The notes: generated from the sequence alone by a model not told the origin. Shown: positions 39,543 through 49,641, counted from the first letter of the stretch. The stretch: DNA of 64,000 bases from Serratia ureilytica (GCF_013375155.1 NZ_JABXOF010000016.1:1-64000), one strand, 5' to 3'. A program made the numbers and translations.

Positions 39543-40238
39543 ATGTCACAATCGCCAATTGAGCTAAAAGGCAGCAGTTTTACCCTATCGGTTGTTCATT
39601 TGCATAATTCGCAGCCCGAGGTAATACGCCAGGCGTTACAAGAAAAAGTTGAGCAAGCGCCCGCTTTTCTGAAAAACGCCCCTGTTGTTATCAACGTCGC
39701 AACGCTGGATGGCGATGCGAACTGGAAAGAACTTCAACAGGCTGTCGCGGCGGCAGGTCTGCGCGTTGTGGGTATCAGCGGTTGCAGAGATGAGCGTCAG
39801 AAGCGCGCGATAGCCCGTGCCGGGCTGCCGTTGCTGAGCGAAGGCAGAGGCCAGAAAATGGCGGCGCCGGAGCCTGCACCTGCGCCCGTGGTGGCGGACA
39901 ACGCCCCCGCCAAAACGCGTATCATCAGCACCCCTGTCCGTTCCGGCCAACAGATTTACGCCCGCAACTGCGATCTTATCGTGACCAGCAGCGTCAGCGC
40001 CGGCGCCGAACTGATTGCCGACGGCAACATTCATGTCTACGGCATGATGCGCGGTCGCGCGCTGGCAGGCGCGTCAGGCGACACGCAATGTCAGATTTTT
40101 TGCACCCACCTGGCGGCTGAGCTAGTCTCTATCGCAGGGCAGTACTGGTTGAGCGACCAAATCCCGTCCGATTACGTCGGGCAGGCCGTACGACTCAGCC
40201 TGTTGGATAACGCTTTAACCATACAACCTTTAAATTAA
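39543..40238 (+). CDS. minC: septum site-determining protein MinC
   Basis: The 231-aa length equals E. coli MinC. The N-terminal FtsZ-inhibiting domain begins [18 protein letters not shown] Pro/Ala-rich linker at about 102-125 joins the C-terminal beta-helix that binds Min[24 protein letters not shown] and [12 protein letters not shown]. It stops FtsZ ring assembly at the poles. First gene of minCDE. Confidence 0.97.
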   Translation: MSQSPIELKGSSFTLSVVHLHNSQPEVIRQALQEKVEQAPAFLKNAPVVINVATLDGDANWKELQQAVAAAGLRVVGISGCRDERQKRAIARAGLPLLSEGRGQKMAAPEPAPAPVVADNAPAKTRIISTPVRSGQQIYARNCDLIVTSSVSAGAELIADGNIHVYGMMRGRALAGASGDTQCQIFCTHLAAELVSIAGQYWLSDQIPSDYVGQAVRLSLLDNALTIQPLN

Positions 40239-40263
40239 GCCCTTTTGACAAGGAATCCATTTC

Positions 40264-41076
40264 ATGGCACGCATTATTGTTGTTACATCGGGTAAAGGGG
40301 GCGTTGGCAAGACCACTTCGAGCGCGGCCATCGCTACCGGCCTGGCCCAGAAAGGCAAGAAAACCGTCGTGATCGATTTCGATATCGGCCTGCGTAATCT
40401 TGACCTGATCATGGGCTGCGAACGTCGGGTAGTTTATGATTTCGTGAACGTGATTCAGGGCGACGCCACGCTGAATCAGGCGTTGATCAAAGACAAACGC
40501 ACTGAAAACCTCTATATCCTGCCGGCTTCGCAGACACGCGACAAAGACGCGTTAACCCGTGAAGGCGTTGAAAAAGTCCTCAACGATCTCGGCGAGATGG
40601 ATTTTGACTTCGTGGTCTGCGACTCACCGGCCGGTATCGAAACCGGTGCGCTGATGGCGCTGTATTTCGCCGACGAAGCTATCATCACCACCAACCCGGA
40701 AGTCTCTTCGGTACGCGACTCCGACCGTATCCTGGGCATCCTTTCCTCCAAATCGCGCCGCGCCGAGAAAGGCGAATCGCCTATCAAGGAACACCTGCTG
40801 CTGACCCGTTACAACCCGGGCCGCGTCAGCCGTGGCGACATGCTGAGCATGGAAGACGTGCTGGAAATCCTGCGCATTCCACTGGTGGGTGTGATCCCGG
40901 AAGACCAGTCCGTACTGCGTGCTTCCAACCAGGGTGAGCCTGTCATTCTGGATGCCGAGTCAGACGCCGGTAAGGCGTATGACGATACCGTTTGCCGCTT
41001 GTTGGGGGAAGAACGCCCATTCCGCTTCATTGAAGAAGAGAAGAAGGGTTTCCTGAAACGCCTTTTTGGGGGATAA
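40264..41076 (+). CDS. minD: septum site-determining protein MinD
   Basis: The 270-aa length equals E. coli MinD. The deviant Walker A motif SGKGGVGKTT has Lys11 and Lys16. The membrane-targeting amphipathic helix is the C-terminal EEKKGFLKRLFGG. ATP-bound MinD dimers bind the membrane and recruit MinC; MinE stimulates hydrolysis. Preceded by AAGGAA; minE follows after 3 bp. Confidence 0.98.
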   Translation: MARIIVVTSGKGGVGKTTSSAAIATGLAQKGKKTVVIDFDIGLRNLDLIMGCERRVVYDFVNVIQGDATLNQALIKDKRTENLYILPASQTRDKDALTREGVEKVLNDLGEMDFDFVVCDSPAGIETGALMALYFADEAIITTNPEVSSVRDSDRILGILSSKSRRAEKGESPIKEHLLLTRYNPGRVSRGDMLSMEDVLEILRIPLVGVIPEDQSVLRASNQGEPVILDAESDAGKAYDDTVCRLLGEERPFRFIEEEKKGFLKRLFGG

Positions 41077-41079
41077 ACC

Positions 41080-41349
41080 ATGGCCTTATTAGACTTCTTT
41101 CTGTCCCGCAAAAAACAGACAGCCAATATAGCCAAGGAACGGCTGCAGATTATCGTCGCAGAGCGTCGTCGCGGGGACAGTGAGCCCCCGTATCTGCCTG
41201 ATTTGAAACGCGATATTCTGGCGGTTATTTGCAAATACATTCAGATCGATCCTGAAATGCTGCATGTGCAGTTCGAGCAGAAAGGGGACGATATTTCGGT
41301 ACTTGAACTTAACGTGACATTACCGGAATCGGAAGAAGCAGCTAAATGA
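41080..41349 (+). CDS. minE: cell division topological specificity factor MinE
   Basis: This 89-aa protein has an N-terminal membrane and MinD-binding segment ([24 protein letters not shown]) and a C-terminal dimer domain ([20 protein letters not shown]). It drives MinD off the membrane and sets up pole-to-pole oscillation. Third gene of minCDE, 3 bp after minD. A perfect 10-bp stem hairpin follows at 41364. Confidence 0.97.
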   Translation: MALLDFFLSRKKQTANIAKERLQIIVAERRRGDSEPPYLPDLKRDILAVICKYIQIDPEMLHVQFEQKGDDISVLELNVTLPESEEAAK

Positions 41350-41363
41350 TTGCGACGCATTAA

Positions 41364-41394
41364 TTACCCCCTGTATATTTTATGCAGGGGGTAA
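41364..41394 (+). terminator. hairpin after minE
   Basis: TTACCCCCTG pairs exactly with CAGGGGGTAA across an 11-nt loop. No T run follows, so it may act as an mRNA end stabiliser or weak terminator. Confidence 0.6.
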
Positions 41395-41586
41395 CTGTAT
41401 GTGTATCCAGTTATTAAGCATTATCGGCAGCAAAAAATCGATTTTTCCCTTTGGGACAATTCCCAATTAACTTTGCCACCACCTCGTTTAAAGTAAATTC
41501 TGGCCAGATTTACCTTCAACGCATTATTTCCTGCCTATATTCACCCGAGCAGAGTTTCCCTACCCTGCCCTGGTGATAACCAGCGA

Positions 41587-42708
41587 TTAATAATCTTTCA
41601 GTATGTCCTGCAACGGCGCCATTAATAAATCGCCGCGCCAGCCGCTGATTAATTCAGGGCGACTCTCGCCGTCCTTCAGTTTCCAATGCCAGTTCAACAA
41701 TTGGTTAATTTGGCGACGGGATGCCAGCAGCTCGCTGCTCAACCCGCTTTGCTCGCTGACGGTTGCGATAGCGGCCTTGATGTCCTTAAACACCTTCTTG
41801 TAGCCCGGCTGATCGATAAGGTTAGCCAACGGCGCCGGCAACTCGGACTCCTCCAGCGCTTCGGCTTCGGCCACCAGCGCCAACAGCGTTTTGCCGTGAT
41901 AACGGATCTCCGGCCCGCTCAGGCCCAGCGAATCCAGTTCTCCCAGCGAAGACGGCATAAAGCGCGCCACCTGCCACAGGTTCTCCTCGCGAACCACGAA
42001 GTTCACCGCCAGATCGCGCTCGCGCGCCTGGCGCAACCGCCATTCCGCCAACTTCTGCAGGCACCCCAGCTGACGCGGGCGCAACTGCCAGGCATTGCTG
42101 ATTTCGCGATAGGCCACTTCCGGCGCCAGCGCCTCGCTACGGCGTTGGCACAGCAGCAAGCACTCGTTATTGGCCGCAGCGGTCCAGCCGGCCTCTTCGG
42201 TCTCCTGCACCAGCTGTTTGGCCATCGGCAGCAGGTAGAACACGTCGGCGGCCGCATACACGCACTGTCTTTCAGTCAGCGGGCGCGCCAGCCAATCGGT
42301 GCGCGACTCGCTCTTGTCCAGTTCAACCTTCATGTACTCCGCCACCAGCGTCGCAAAGCCGCAGGAGAGCGGCCGACCGGTAAAGGCCGCCAGGATCTGA
42401 GTGTCGATCATCGGCGTCGGCAGCGTTTTAAAGGCGTTGAGAAACACTTCAAGATCTTCACTGCCGGCATGCAGAAACTTCACCACGGCGGTGTCGGCCA
42501 GCAGCTCGACAAACGGTTGCCAGTGCTTGATCGGCAGAGGATCGATAAGGGAGAGTTGTTCACCGTCGTAAAGCTGGATCAGGCCCAGCTGCGGATAGTA
42601 GGTACGCGTTCTGACAAACTCGGTGTCCAGCGCAACCTGGGCATGCTTTCTCGCCTGCTCGCAGACCTGCTGCAATCCGGCATCGGTAGTGATCAACTGA
42701 TAATTCAA
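41587..42708 (-). CDS. rnd: ribonuclease D
   Basis: This 373-aa DEDDy exonuclease has Exo I ALDTEFVRTRTYYPQLGL (Asp28/Glu30), Exo II HAGSEDLEVF and Exo III with Tyr/Asp in CVYAAADVFYL. An HRDC domain follows (QLGCLQKLAEWRLRQARERD). It trims tRNA 3' ends. The start is TTG at 42708, as in E. coli rnd, which is known for its UUG start; it has GAGAATGATGTT upstream. It is separated from fadD by a hairpin. Confidence 0.95.
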   Translation of the reverse strand: MNYQLITTDAGLQQVCEQARKHAQVALDTEFVRTRTYYPQLGLIQLYDGEQLSLIDPLPIKHWQPFVELLADTAVVKFLHAGSEDLEVFLNAFKTLPTPMIDTQILAAFTGRPLSCGFATLVAEYMKVELDKSESRTDWLARPLTERQCVYAAADVFYLLPMAKQLVQETEEAGWTAAANNECLLLCQRRSEALAPEVAYREISNAWQLRPRQLGCLQKLAEWRLRQARERDLAVNFVVREENLWQVARFMPSSLGELDSLGLSGPEIRYHGKTLLALVAEAEALEESELPAPLANLIDQPGYKKVFKDIKAAIATVSEQSGLSSELLASRRQINQLLNWHWKLKDGESRPELISGWRGDLLMAPLQDILKDY

Positions 42709-42736
42709 AACATCATTCTCTTGTAGGATTCAAACA

Positions 42737-42766
42737 CAACAACGCCGGCATTCACCGGCGTTGTTG
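42737..42766 (-). terminator. terminator of fadD
   Basis: A perfect 12-bp stem CAACAACGCCGG/CCGGCGTTGTTG with a CATTCA loop lies between fadD and rnd. T richness on the minus side is modest. Confidence 0.7.
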
Positions 42767-42789
42767 ATAGGCTGACGCGAGAGCGAAAC

Positions 42790-44478
42790 CTAGGCGGCAT
42801 CGGCCGGCTTAGGCGCTTTTTGCTCATCGCGCAATTCTCGCCGCAAAATCTTGCCGACGTTCGACTTCGGCAGTTCATCGCGGAACTCAACAATTTTAGG
42901 CACTTTATACCCGGTCAGGTGGCGTCGGCAATGGGTCAACAGCTCTTCCTTGGTCAGCGAGGCGTCTTTCTTCACCACGCAGATCTTCACCGTTTCGCCG
43001 GAGGCCTCGCTGGGCACGCCGATTGCCGCACATTCCAGCACTTTCGGGTGCTGGCTGACCACATCTTCAATCTCGTTCGGATACACGTTGAAACCCGAGA
43101 CCAGGATCATGTCTTTCTTGCGGTCGACGATGCGCACAAATCCCTGATCGTCCACGGTCACCACATCACCGGTCGCCAGCCAGCCGTCTTTCAGCACTTC
43201 GTCGGTGGCATCCGGACGCTGCCAATAGCCTAACATAACTTGCGGCCCTTTGACCCACAGTTCGCCCGGCTCGCCCGGCGGCACGTCATGGCCGTTGTCG
43301 TCCACCAACCGAATGTCCGTCGACGGCACCGGCAGACCGATGCTGCCGCTGTAGTGTTTAAGATCGTAAGGGTTGCCGGCCACCAGCGGCGCGCACTCCG
43401 TCAGGCCGTAACCTTCCAGCAGGTGTTTGCCGGTGGTTTTCTCCCACTTCTCGGCCACCGATTTTTGCACCGACATGCCGCCGCCGACCGAGAAACGCAG
43501 CGTAGAGAAATCGAGCTTGTGGAAGTCTTCGTTGTTCAGCAACGCATTGAACAGCGTATTTACCCCGCTCATGGCGGTGAACGGGTATTTGCCCAATTCT
43601 TTCACCAGGCCCGGAATGTCACGCGGGTTGGTGATCAGCAAATTGCGCCCGCCCAGATCGATAAACAGCAGGCAGTTCACCGTCAGCGCGAAAATGTGAT
43701 ACAGCGGCAGCGCCGTCACCACCAGCTCCTGCCCTTCACGGAACAGCGGCGAATAGGCGGCCTTGGCCTGCTCAAGGTTGGCCTGCATGTTGCGGTGCGT
43801 CAGCATCGCCCCCTTCGCCACCCCGGTGGTGCCGCCGGTGTATTGCAGGAAAGCCAGATCGGCATTAATGATGTCCGGTTTTACATATTGCAAACGGCGG
43901 CCGCGCTGCAGCGCGCTGCGGAAGGAAATGGCGTCCGGCAGGTTGTATTTCGGCACCAGACGCTTAACGTATTTGACCACGAAGTTGACCAACGTGCCCT
44001 TGGCAGCCGACAGCTGATCGCCCATGCGCGTCAGGATCACGTGTTTGACCTGGGTGTTGAACACCACTTTTTCCAGCGTATGGGCAAAGTTGGAGACGAT
44101 GACGATGGCACTGGCGCCGCTGTCGTTCAACTGGTGCTCCAGCTCGCGCGGGGTATACAGCGGGTTGACGTTGACCACCACCATGCCGGCACGCAGAATG
44201 CCGAACAGGGCAATGGGGTATTGCAACAGGTTAGGCATCATCAGCGCGACGCGGTCGCCCTTCTTAAGGCCCAGCTCATTTTGCAGGTAAGCCGCGAAAG
44301 CCCGGCTGCGTTCTTCCAGTTTGCGGAAGGTCATCACCTCGCCCATATTGATAAAGGCGGGCTGATCGGCATAGCGCTGCACGGCATGCTCAAACATTTC
44401 GATCAACGACGAATAGCGATCGGCATCAATCTCTGCGGGCACATCTGCCGGATACCGTTTTAACCAGACCTTATCCAA
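42790..44478 (-). CDS. fadD: long-chain fatty acyl-CoA synthetase FadD
   Basis: This 562-aa ANL-superfamily enzyme has the AMP-binding motif [30 protein letters not shown] and the FACS signature [28 protein letters not shown]. The C-terminal catalytic Lys is in [14 protein letters not shown]. It activates imported fatty acids at the inner membrane. The TTG at 44478 is chosen: AGGAG lies 7 bp upstream and the N-terminus ([13 protein letters not shown]) then matches E. coli, which also uses UUG. A FadR-like box lies 74 bp upstream. Confidence 0.96.
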   Translation of the reverse strand: MDKVWLKRYPADVPAEIDADRYSSLIEMFEHAVQRYADQPAFINMGEVMTFRKLEERSRAFAAYLQNELGLKKGDRVALMMPNLLQYPIALFGILRAGMVVVNVNPLYTPRELEHQLNDSGASAIVIVSNFAHTLEKVVFNTQVKHVILTRMGDQLSAAKGTLVNFVVKYVKRLVPKYNLPDAISFRSALQRGRRLQYVKPDIINADLAFLQYTGGTTGVAKGAMLTHRNMQANLEQAKAAYSPLFREGQELVVTALPLYHIFALTVNCLLFIDLGGRNLLITNPRDIPGLVKELGKYPFTAMSGVNTLFNALLNNEDFHKLDFSTLRFSVGGGMSVQKSVAEKWEKTTGKHLLEGYGLTECAPLVAGNPYDLKHYSGSIGLPVPSTDIRLVDDNGHDVPPGEPGELWVKGPQVMLGYWQRPDATDEVLKDGWLATGDVVTVDDQGFVRIVDRKKDMILVSGFNVYPNEIEDVVSQHPKVLECAAIGVPSEASGETVKICVVKKDASLTKEELLTHCRRHLTGYKVPKIVEFRDELPKSNVGKILRRELRDEQKAPKPADAA

Positions 44479-44551
44479 GGTATTACTCCTGAAATCATTA
44501 CTAATTATCATCGCAGCCCTCAAACTCGCAGCCTAACCATAACAATATTTT

Positions 44552-44568
44552 AACTCAGCAGACCAGTT
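44552..44568. promoter_or_regulatory. FadR operator of fadD
   Basis: AACTCAGCAGACCAGTT, complement AACTGGTCTGCTGAGTT, agrees with the FadR consensus AACTGGTCNGACCNGTT at most positions, with one full half-site. FadR repression of fadD is established in E. coli. Confidence 0.7.
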
Positions 44569-44630
44569 CGGGTTTTAAACATTACTCAGGTTGCGATGTA
44601 CGTCACTAATTGTCGGATATTCCTTATCCC

Positions 44631-44660
44631 AAAAAACAAAAGGGCGGCCTGAGCCGCCCT
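44631..44660 (-). terminator. rho-independent terminator of yeaY
   Basis: On minus, GGGCGGC-TCAG-GCCGCCC followed by TTTTGTTTTTT. It separates yeaY from fadD. Confidence 0.85.
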
Positions 44661-44687
44661 GTCAAATTTGTTCACATCAAGCGTATG

Positions 44688-45278
44688 TTACTCGGTTACG
44701 ATGGTTTGCACCTGTGCCGGGCCGGGGTTGTACCAGCCATAGCCGGCGCCCCAGCCGGGTCCCCACGGGCCACCGCGCCAGCCCCAAGGGCCCATCGGCG
44801 CAGGCGGCATCACCACCTGCTGTACCAGATGCCAGCGCTTGAAACCGGTCACGTTCATCGTTACGAAGCGATATGGCGTCATGCCGATCCGCCCCTCTTT
44901 CAGGCCGGTGATAGGGCCGACGACGGTCACCAGTTGGCCTTTGAAATCGACCGGTTCGAGGAAGCCGTTCACCGTGGCCAGCAAGCGGCCGTTCGACGGT
45001 TCACCCAGTATCGGCCGCGCACCGCTGTCGAGCGGCACCGCCGCGATCTCCAGCAGCGTGCGCCCTTGTTCGTTGGCGACGTTCACCACGGTGCCGCCAA
45101 AGCGGGCTTCCGCGCCGGTAAACAGGTTCGGTGCATTTTGTACCGAGGAAAGCTGAGTCACCGGCGAAGGGCTGGAGCCTTTGATCGCATCCGGTACGGT
45201 GACGCACCCGGTCAGAACCAGCGCGCCGCAGGCGACGGCCAGCAGCGACAGCTTTTTACTTGCAGTGCGGATTAACAT
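44688..45278 (-). CDS. yeaY: Slp-family outer membrane lipoprotein YeaY
   Basis: This 196-aa lipoprotein has the signal and lipobox LTGC near residue 24, then [14 protein letters not shown]. The Slp domain has [21 protein letters not shown] and [21 protein letters not shown] Gly/Trp-rich tail ends [14 protein letters not shown]. Function unknown; the relative Slp is starvation- and acid-induced. The ATG at 45278 has AGGAG at proper distance. Downstream of tsaB by 101 bp on the same strand, as in E. coli. Confidence 0.92.
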   Translation of the reverse strand: MLIRTASKKLSLLAVACGALVLTGCVTVPDAIKGSSPSPVTQLSSVQNAPNLFTGAEARFGGTVVNVANEQGRTLLEIAAVPLDSGARPILGEPSNGRLLATVNGFLEPVDFKGQLVTVVGPITGLKEGRIGMTPYRFVTMNVTGFKRWHLVQQVVMPPAPMGPWGWRGGPWGPGWGAGYGWYNPGPAQVQTIVTE

Positions 45279-45379
45279 GGTCGCAATCTCCTGAAATGCC
45301 TGTAACTTTGACCGCGTTTCAGCGCTCAAGTTGCAGGCCTTCATCGCCCGGCATCAACATCAGCACAATAACACCGCGA

Positions 45380-46081
45380 TTACTCGCGGCCCGGCAGTTT
45401 TTTCCAGGTCACTTCATTGCGCAGGTAGGTCGGCTCGGCGTTTTCCACCGCCACCGCCAGCCCCTGTTGCCAGGCGTGCAGCGCCAGCGGCAGCATGTCT
45501 TCCGCCTGCGGCAACAGCATCTGGCCGTCGCGCACGCTCAGCGTGGAACCGTTGACCAGATCGGGGTAGGTTTGCCAGCCGGTGCCGACGTGGGCCCATT
45601 CGCCCTGCAGGCGCTGTGCACGCTCGAGCGCCTGCGCCGGCGACAGCACCGCCTCGCCTTCGCTTTCCAACCAGCGGCCGTCGGCCTGACGTTCGAACTG
45701 CCCCCAGTAGACCTCGCCCATACGCGCATCGATCGCCGCCAGCACACGCTCCGCGCCGCTGACGCGCCAGGCGCCCTGCGCCATGGTTTGCAGCGTAGAA
45801 ACGCCGATCATCGGCAGATCGGCGCCCAGCGCCAGGCCCTGAGCGATGCCGATGCCGATGCGCACCCCGGTAAAACTGCCGGGGCCGCGGCCGAAGGCCA
45901 GCGCATCGAGCTGGTTGAGCGCCAGGCCGGATTCCGCCAGCACCTGCTGCACCATAGGTAAAATACGTTGCGTATGCTCGCGTGGGCACAGCTCAAACAG
46001 GGCGTGGATTTCGCCTTGATTCCAGACGGCGACGGAACAGGCTTCCGTCGCGGTATCGATCGCTAAAATTCGCGTGGACAT
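45380..46081 (-). CDS. tsaB: tRNA threonylcarbamoyladenosine biosynthesis protein TsaB
   Basis: This 233-aa ASKHA-fold protein starts [18 protein letters not shown] and has [22 protein letters not shown]. With TsaC, TsaD and TsaE it makes N6-threonylcarbamoyl-A37 in ANN-decoding tRNAs; TsaB is the non-catalytic partner of TsaD. The ATG at 46081 has AGAGG upstream and is preferred to the start at 46138. Lies between yoaA and yeaY on the same strand. Confidence 0.96.
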   Translation of the reverse strand: MSTRILAIDTATEACSVAVWNQGEIHALFELCPREHTQRILPMVQQVLAESGLALNQLDALAFGRGPGSFTGVRIGIGIAQGLALGADLPMIGVSTLQTMAQGAWRVSGAERVLAAIDARMGEVYWGQFERQADGRWLESEGEAVLSPAQALERAQRLQGEWAHVGTGWQTYPDLVNGSTLSVRDGQMLLPQAEDMLPLALHAWQQGLAVAVENAEPTYLRNEVTWKKLPGRE

Positions 46082-46160
46082 GCCAACCTCTGGCGGGAAT
46101 AAAACTGGGTTTTTCATACAGGGCGCGCATTGTAGCACAGCCCCGTAAGCCCTTCATCTT

Positions 46161-48077
46161 TCACGTGGCCGACGTATCAGCGGCCTGCAAGAAGGCGATC
46201 GCCTGCTTCAGATCGCGGGTACGCGGCGTAGGCGGCAGGCTATTGAGGAACACCTCGCCATAAGGGCGCATCACCAGACGGTTATCGCAGATCACCAGCA
46301 CGCCGCGATCGTCGGTATCGCGGATCAAACGGCCCACCCCCTGTTTCAGGGTGATGACCGCATCCGGCAACTGCACGTCATTGAACGGATCGCCGCCGCG
46401 CAGGCGACAATCTTCAATGCGCGCCTTCAGCAGCGGATCGTCCGGTGAGGTAAACGGCAGCTTATCGATGATCACGCACGACAGCGCATCGCCACGCACG
46501 TCCACCCCTTCCCAGAAGCTGCTGGTCGCCACCAACAGCGCGTTACCGGCGGCGACGAACTGTGCCAACAGCTGCCCTTTGCTGGTTTCCCCTTGCAATA
46601 AGACCGGCAGCGTCATCGTGGCACGGAACTCTTCCGCCAGCTCGCGCATCATCTGGTGCGACGTGCACAAGAAGAAGCAGCGGCCGTTGTTGGCTTCGAT
46701 TAATGGGCGCAGCATGCGCGCCAGCTGGCGCGCCCCGCCGGGCTGATTCGGCGAAGGCAAAAAGCGCGGCACGCACAGCAACGCCTGTTTGGCATAGTCG
46801 AACGGGCTCGGCAACAGCAGCGTTTTGGCCTTGGTCAGCCCCAGCCGTTCGGTGAAGTGACCCAACTGATCGTTGACCGACAGCGTCGCCGAGGTAAAGA
46901 TCCAGCTGCCCGGCTTCTCGTCCAGCATTTCGCGGAAACGATCGGCCACCGTCAGCGGCGTCAGCGCCAACACGAAGTGGCGCGAATTGCACTCATACCA
47001 ATAGCTGTAGCCCGGTTCCGTCACCGCCTTGAGGCGTTTGAGACGCGCGCGATACAACGTGGCGCGCTCAAAGGCGGCATCCAGCAGCGCCGAACGCCCC
47101 AGCGACAGTTTCATGACGTCATAACACAGCTCCAGCGCGTCATCGAGCAGCAACAAAGCGCGCTGCACGTTCGGTTCGCCGAGCACATCCCGCAGGTTGC
47201 CGCGAAAACCCGGCTCCCCCAGATTCAGACGGAAATCTTGCGTGCTCAGGCTGAGACGGTCGGCGCTTTTTTGCAGTTGGGCGGCATCGCGCACCTCGGT
47301 GCGGTAGGCGATGGTGATGTCCTTCGCCAGATCCAGCAGTTGGCGGCTGGTGAGCTGCTGGCCGAAATACTGGCTGGCGATGTCGGGAATTTGGTGCGCC
47401 TCATCGAAAATCATCACCTCGGCTTCCGGGATCAGCTCGGCGAAGCCGCCCTCTTTCACCACCATATCCGCCAGGAACAGGTGATGGTTCACCACCACCA
47501 CATCCGCATCCATCGCGCGGCGGCGCGCTTTGACCACGAAGCAATCCTGATACAGCGGGCAGTCGCTGCCGAGACAGTTGTCATTGGTGCTGGTCACCAA
47601 TGGCCAGACGAAGCTGTCTTCCGCCACTTCGCTGCAGGTGCTGATATCACCCTCTTTGGTCTGCGACGACCACTTGCGCAGTTGCACCAGATCGATCAAC
47701 GTCTGCCCCGCCAGCTCCCCGCCGGCCATCGACTGTTGCTCAAGACGCTCCAGACACAGGTAGTTGGAGCGCCCCTTCAGCAGCGCCAGCTTGCCTTTGT
47801 ACTTCAGCGCCTTGGCGACGGTGGGCAGATCGCGCGCATACAGCTGATCCTGCAGCGCTTTCGAACCGGTGGAGATGATCACTTTGCGATCGGCACGCAG
47901 CGCCGGCGCCAGATAAGCGAAGGTTTTGCCGGTGCCGGTGCCGGCTTCCACCACCAGTTCCTGCTTGAAATTGATCGCTTCGGTAACGGCTTGCGCCATC
48001 TGCCGCTGCGGCTCACGCGGTTTGAATCCCTTGATAGCCTGCGCCAATGCGCCGTCTGTTGCAAAATCGTCTGTCAC
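46161..48077 (-). CDS. yoaA: DinG-family ATP-dependent helicase YoaA
   Basis: This 638-aa XPD/DinG-type superfamily 2 helicase has Walker A VEAGTGTGKTFAYLAP near residue 46 and DEAH-box IFDEAHQIPDIA. Four Fe-S cluster cysteines likely include those in YLCLERL, STCSEVAED and CLGSDCPLYQDCF. E. coli YoaA works with the HolC clamp-loader subunit at damaged forks (family knowledge). It precedes tsaB by 79 bp on the same strand. Confidence 0.95.
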   Translation of the reverse strand: MTDDFATDGALAQAIKGFKPREPQRQMAQAVTEAINFKQELVVEAGTGTGKTFAYLAPALRADRKVIISTGSKALQDQLYARDLPTVAKALKYKGKLALLKGRSNYLCLERLEQQSMAGGELAGQTLIDLVQLRKWSSQTKEGDISTCSEVAEDSFVWPLVTSTNDNCLGSDCPLYQDCFVVKARRRAMDADVVVVNHHLFLADMVVKEGGFAELIPEAEVMIFDEAHQIPDIASQYFGQQLTSRQLLDLAKDITIAYRTEVRDAAQLQKSADRLSLSTQDFRLNLGEPGFRGNLRDVLGEPNVQRALLLLDDALELCYDVMKLSLGRSALLDAAFERATLYRARLKRLKAVTEPGYSYWYECNSRHFVLALTPLTVADRFREMLDEKPGSWIFTSATLSVNDQLGHFTERLGLTKAKTLLLPSPFDYAKQALLCVPRFLPSPNQPGGARQLARMLRPLIEANNGRCFFLCTSHQMMRELAEEFRATMTLPVLLQGETSKGQLLAQFVAAGNALLVATSSFWEGVDVRGDALSCVIIDKLPFTSPDDPLLKARIEDCRLRGGDPFNDVQLPDAVITLKQGVGRLIRDTDDRGVLVICDNRLVMRPYGEVFLNSLPPTPRTRDLKQAIAFLQAADTSAT

Positions 48078-48210
48078 GCTGTCTCTCTGCCGGTGTCATT
48101 CAGCGGTGATTATGCCAAGCCTGCCGCCCGGCTACCACCCACTTTATCGCCGCGCTTTTTCATCACCGGCTGTGCTACCCTTAGCGGGACTATGATATGG
48201 AGATAAGCAA

Positions 48211-48555
48211 ATGAATATCGAAAGAATTGATCCCGATCAGCGCTGGTCCGAAGCCGTGGTGCACAACGAGACCGTTTACTACACCAGCGTGCCGGAGAAT
48301 CTGGACGATGACGCGACCGCGCAGACCGCCAACGCCCTTGCCGCCATCGACGTGCTGCTGGAACGTGTAGGGTCGGACAAAAGCCGTATTCTGGATGCCA
48401 CCATCTTCCTGGCCAATACCGCCGACTTCGCCGCGATGAACGCCGCCTGGGACGCCTGGGTTGTCGCCGGCAGCGCGCCGGTGCGCTGCACCGTGCAGGC
48501 TCAGCTGATGAATCCGAAGTACAAGGTGGAAATCAAAATCATCGCCGCGCTGTAA
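48211..48555 (+). CDS. yoaB: RidA-family protein YoaB
   Basis: This 114-aa YjgF/YER057c/UK114 fold protein is close to E. coli YoaB (NIERIDPDQRWSEAVVHN start). The conserved Arg of active RidA members appears in APVRCTVQAQL. RidA trimers hydrolyse reactive imines; the exact YoaB substrate is not fixed. Divergent from yoaA. AGATAAGC precedes the ATG. Confidence 0.92.
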   Translation: MNIERIDPDQRWSEAVVHNETVYYTSVPENLDDDATAQTANALAAIDVLLERVGSDKSRILDATIFLANTADFAAMNAAWDAWVVAGSAPVRCTVQAQLMNPKYKVEIKIIAAL

Positions 48556-48570
48556 GCCTCGCGCAGACGA

Positions 48571-48605
48571 AAAAAAACCGCAGACGGCAACGCCTGCGGT
48601 TTTTT
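48571..48605. terminator. bidirectional terminator between yoaB and mdtI
   Basis: A seven-A run, the stem ACCGCAG/CTGCGGT with a 10-nt loop, then six T. Flanking A and T runs allow it to end both yoaB and mdtI. Confidence 0.85.
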
Positions 48606-48616
48606 ATTGCCCGCTA

Positions 48617-48946
48617 TCAGGACAGTTTGAGGATCACCATCCCCGTCAACAGCAGCGCCAGGCCAATCCAGCCTTTGGCGTTCAACCGCTGGCCGAACAT
48701 GATCCAGCCTGCGGCGATGGTGGCGGCGATACCGAAACCGCCCCACAACGCGTAAGCGATTGACAGATCGATGCCCTTTACCGCCTGCGCCAGGGCGCTG
48801 AACGCACCGAGTACCGACAGCAGCGACAGCAATCCCAGCCAAATTTTACGGAAACCGTCCGACATCTTCAGGAAGATGTTGGCGATGATTTCCAGCACGA
48901 TGGCCAATCCCAGGAACCCAATGTGGTACAACTCAAACTGTTGCAT
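48617..48946 (-). CDS. mdtI: spermidine export protein MdtI (SMR family)
   Basis: The 109-aa length equals E. coli MdtI when read from the ATG at 48946, which has GAGGTG 7 bp upstream. Four membrane helices carry the SMR Glu in [14 protein letters not shown]. Motifs [17 protein letters not shown] and ILKLS end match MdtI. It forms a heterodimer with MdtJ that exports spermidine. It overlaps the end of mdtJ by 14 bp. Confidence 0.95.
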   Translation of the reverse strand: MQQFELYHIGFLGLAIVLEIIANIFLKMSDGFRKIWLGLLSLLSVLGAFSALAQAVKGIDLSIAYALWGGFGIAATIAAGWIMFGQRLNAKGWIGLALLLTGMVILKLS

Positions 48947-49301
48947 GGTTGTCACCTCGCGGGCTGACCTGTTTTCGCTCTTTGCGGGTACCGGATTTCA
49001 CCAGCATGATACCGGCGATCAGCGTAGCCAGACCCAGTACCTTCAGCGCCGAAATGGGCTCGTCGAACCACAGCACGCTGAACAGGGTAATGAACAGAAT
49101 GCCGATACCTTCCCACAGCGCATAAGCTACGCCCAACGCCACGCGTTTTACCGCTACTGACAGCAACACATAAGACGCGGTGATCATCACGTACATCACG
49201 ATATGCCCGATCATGCCGCCATTGACGCTGGCGTATTTCATCGACAAGGTGCCGATGATTTCGGTCATGATGGCCAAACCTAAAAAGATCCAATAAATCA
49301 T
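48933..49301 (-). CDS. mdtJ: spermidine export protein MdtJ (SMR family)
   Basis: This 122-aa SMR protein has [24 protein letters not shown] (conserved Glu) and [26 protein letters not shown] basic C-terminal tail, [12 protein letters not shown], follows the last helix as in E. coli. The ATG at 49301 with GGGAG upstream is preferred to the start at 49331. First structural gene of mdtJI. A 200-nt leader separates it from an upstream small ORF. Confidence 0.95.
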   Translation of the reverse strand: MIYWIFLGLAIMTEIIGTLSMKYASVNGGMIGHIVMYVMITASYVLLSVAVKRVALGVAYALWEGIGILFITLFSVLWFDEPISALKVLGLATLIAGIMLVKSGTRKERKQVSPRGDNHATV

Positions 49302-49501
49302 AATTTTTCTCCCAAACGGCGAATAACGCACGCCAAGGCATATTTATCCCGATTTATCTCGTCGAACGGCCGCAGTACGGCGCGCAAGACGCAGAGATCC
49401 CTGGGGATAAACTGACCCAAACGCAAAAAGAATGTTTGCCCGGCTGAACGGTAGAGCGAAGGCGTAAGCCCGCTACCAGCACCGGTTAAGGGAGAAAGAC
49501 G

Positions 49502-49600
49502 CTATAGCTCGCTGCACCAGTGATGCTCACTGGCAAGGATCGCAGACAGGAAGAGTTGGCACGTAGAGGTTCTGAGGGTAGTTCCGTTAATAGTCATCAT
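49502..49600 (-). CDS. leader ORF of mdtJI (mdtU-like)
   Basis: A 32-codon ORF begins with two ATGs (49600, 49597) and reads MMTINGTTLRTSTCQLFLSA, ending EHHWCSEL. It lies on the mdtJ strand with a stop 200 nt before the mdtJ start. An internal perfect hairpin CCAGTGA-tgc-TCACTGG spans 49517-49533. E. coli mdtJI is reported to be preceded by a regulatory uORF, mdtU, needed for spermidine control; position and size agree, but sequence identity was not checked. Confidence 0.6.
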   Translation of the reverse strand: MMTINGTTLRTSTCQLFLSAILASEHHWCSEL

Positions 49601-49641
49601 AATAGTTCTCTATTATCAGCCGCACACCGTGCGATTTGCCC

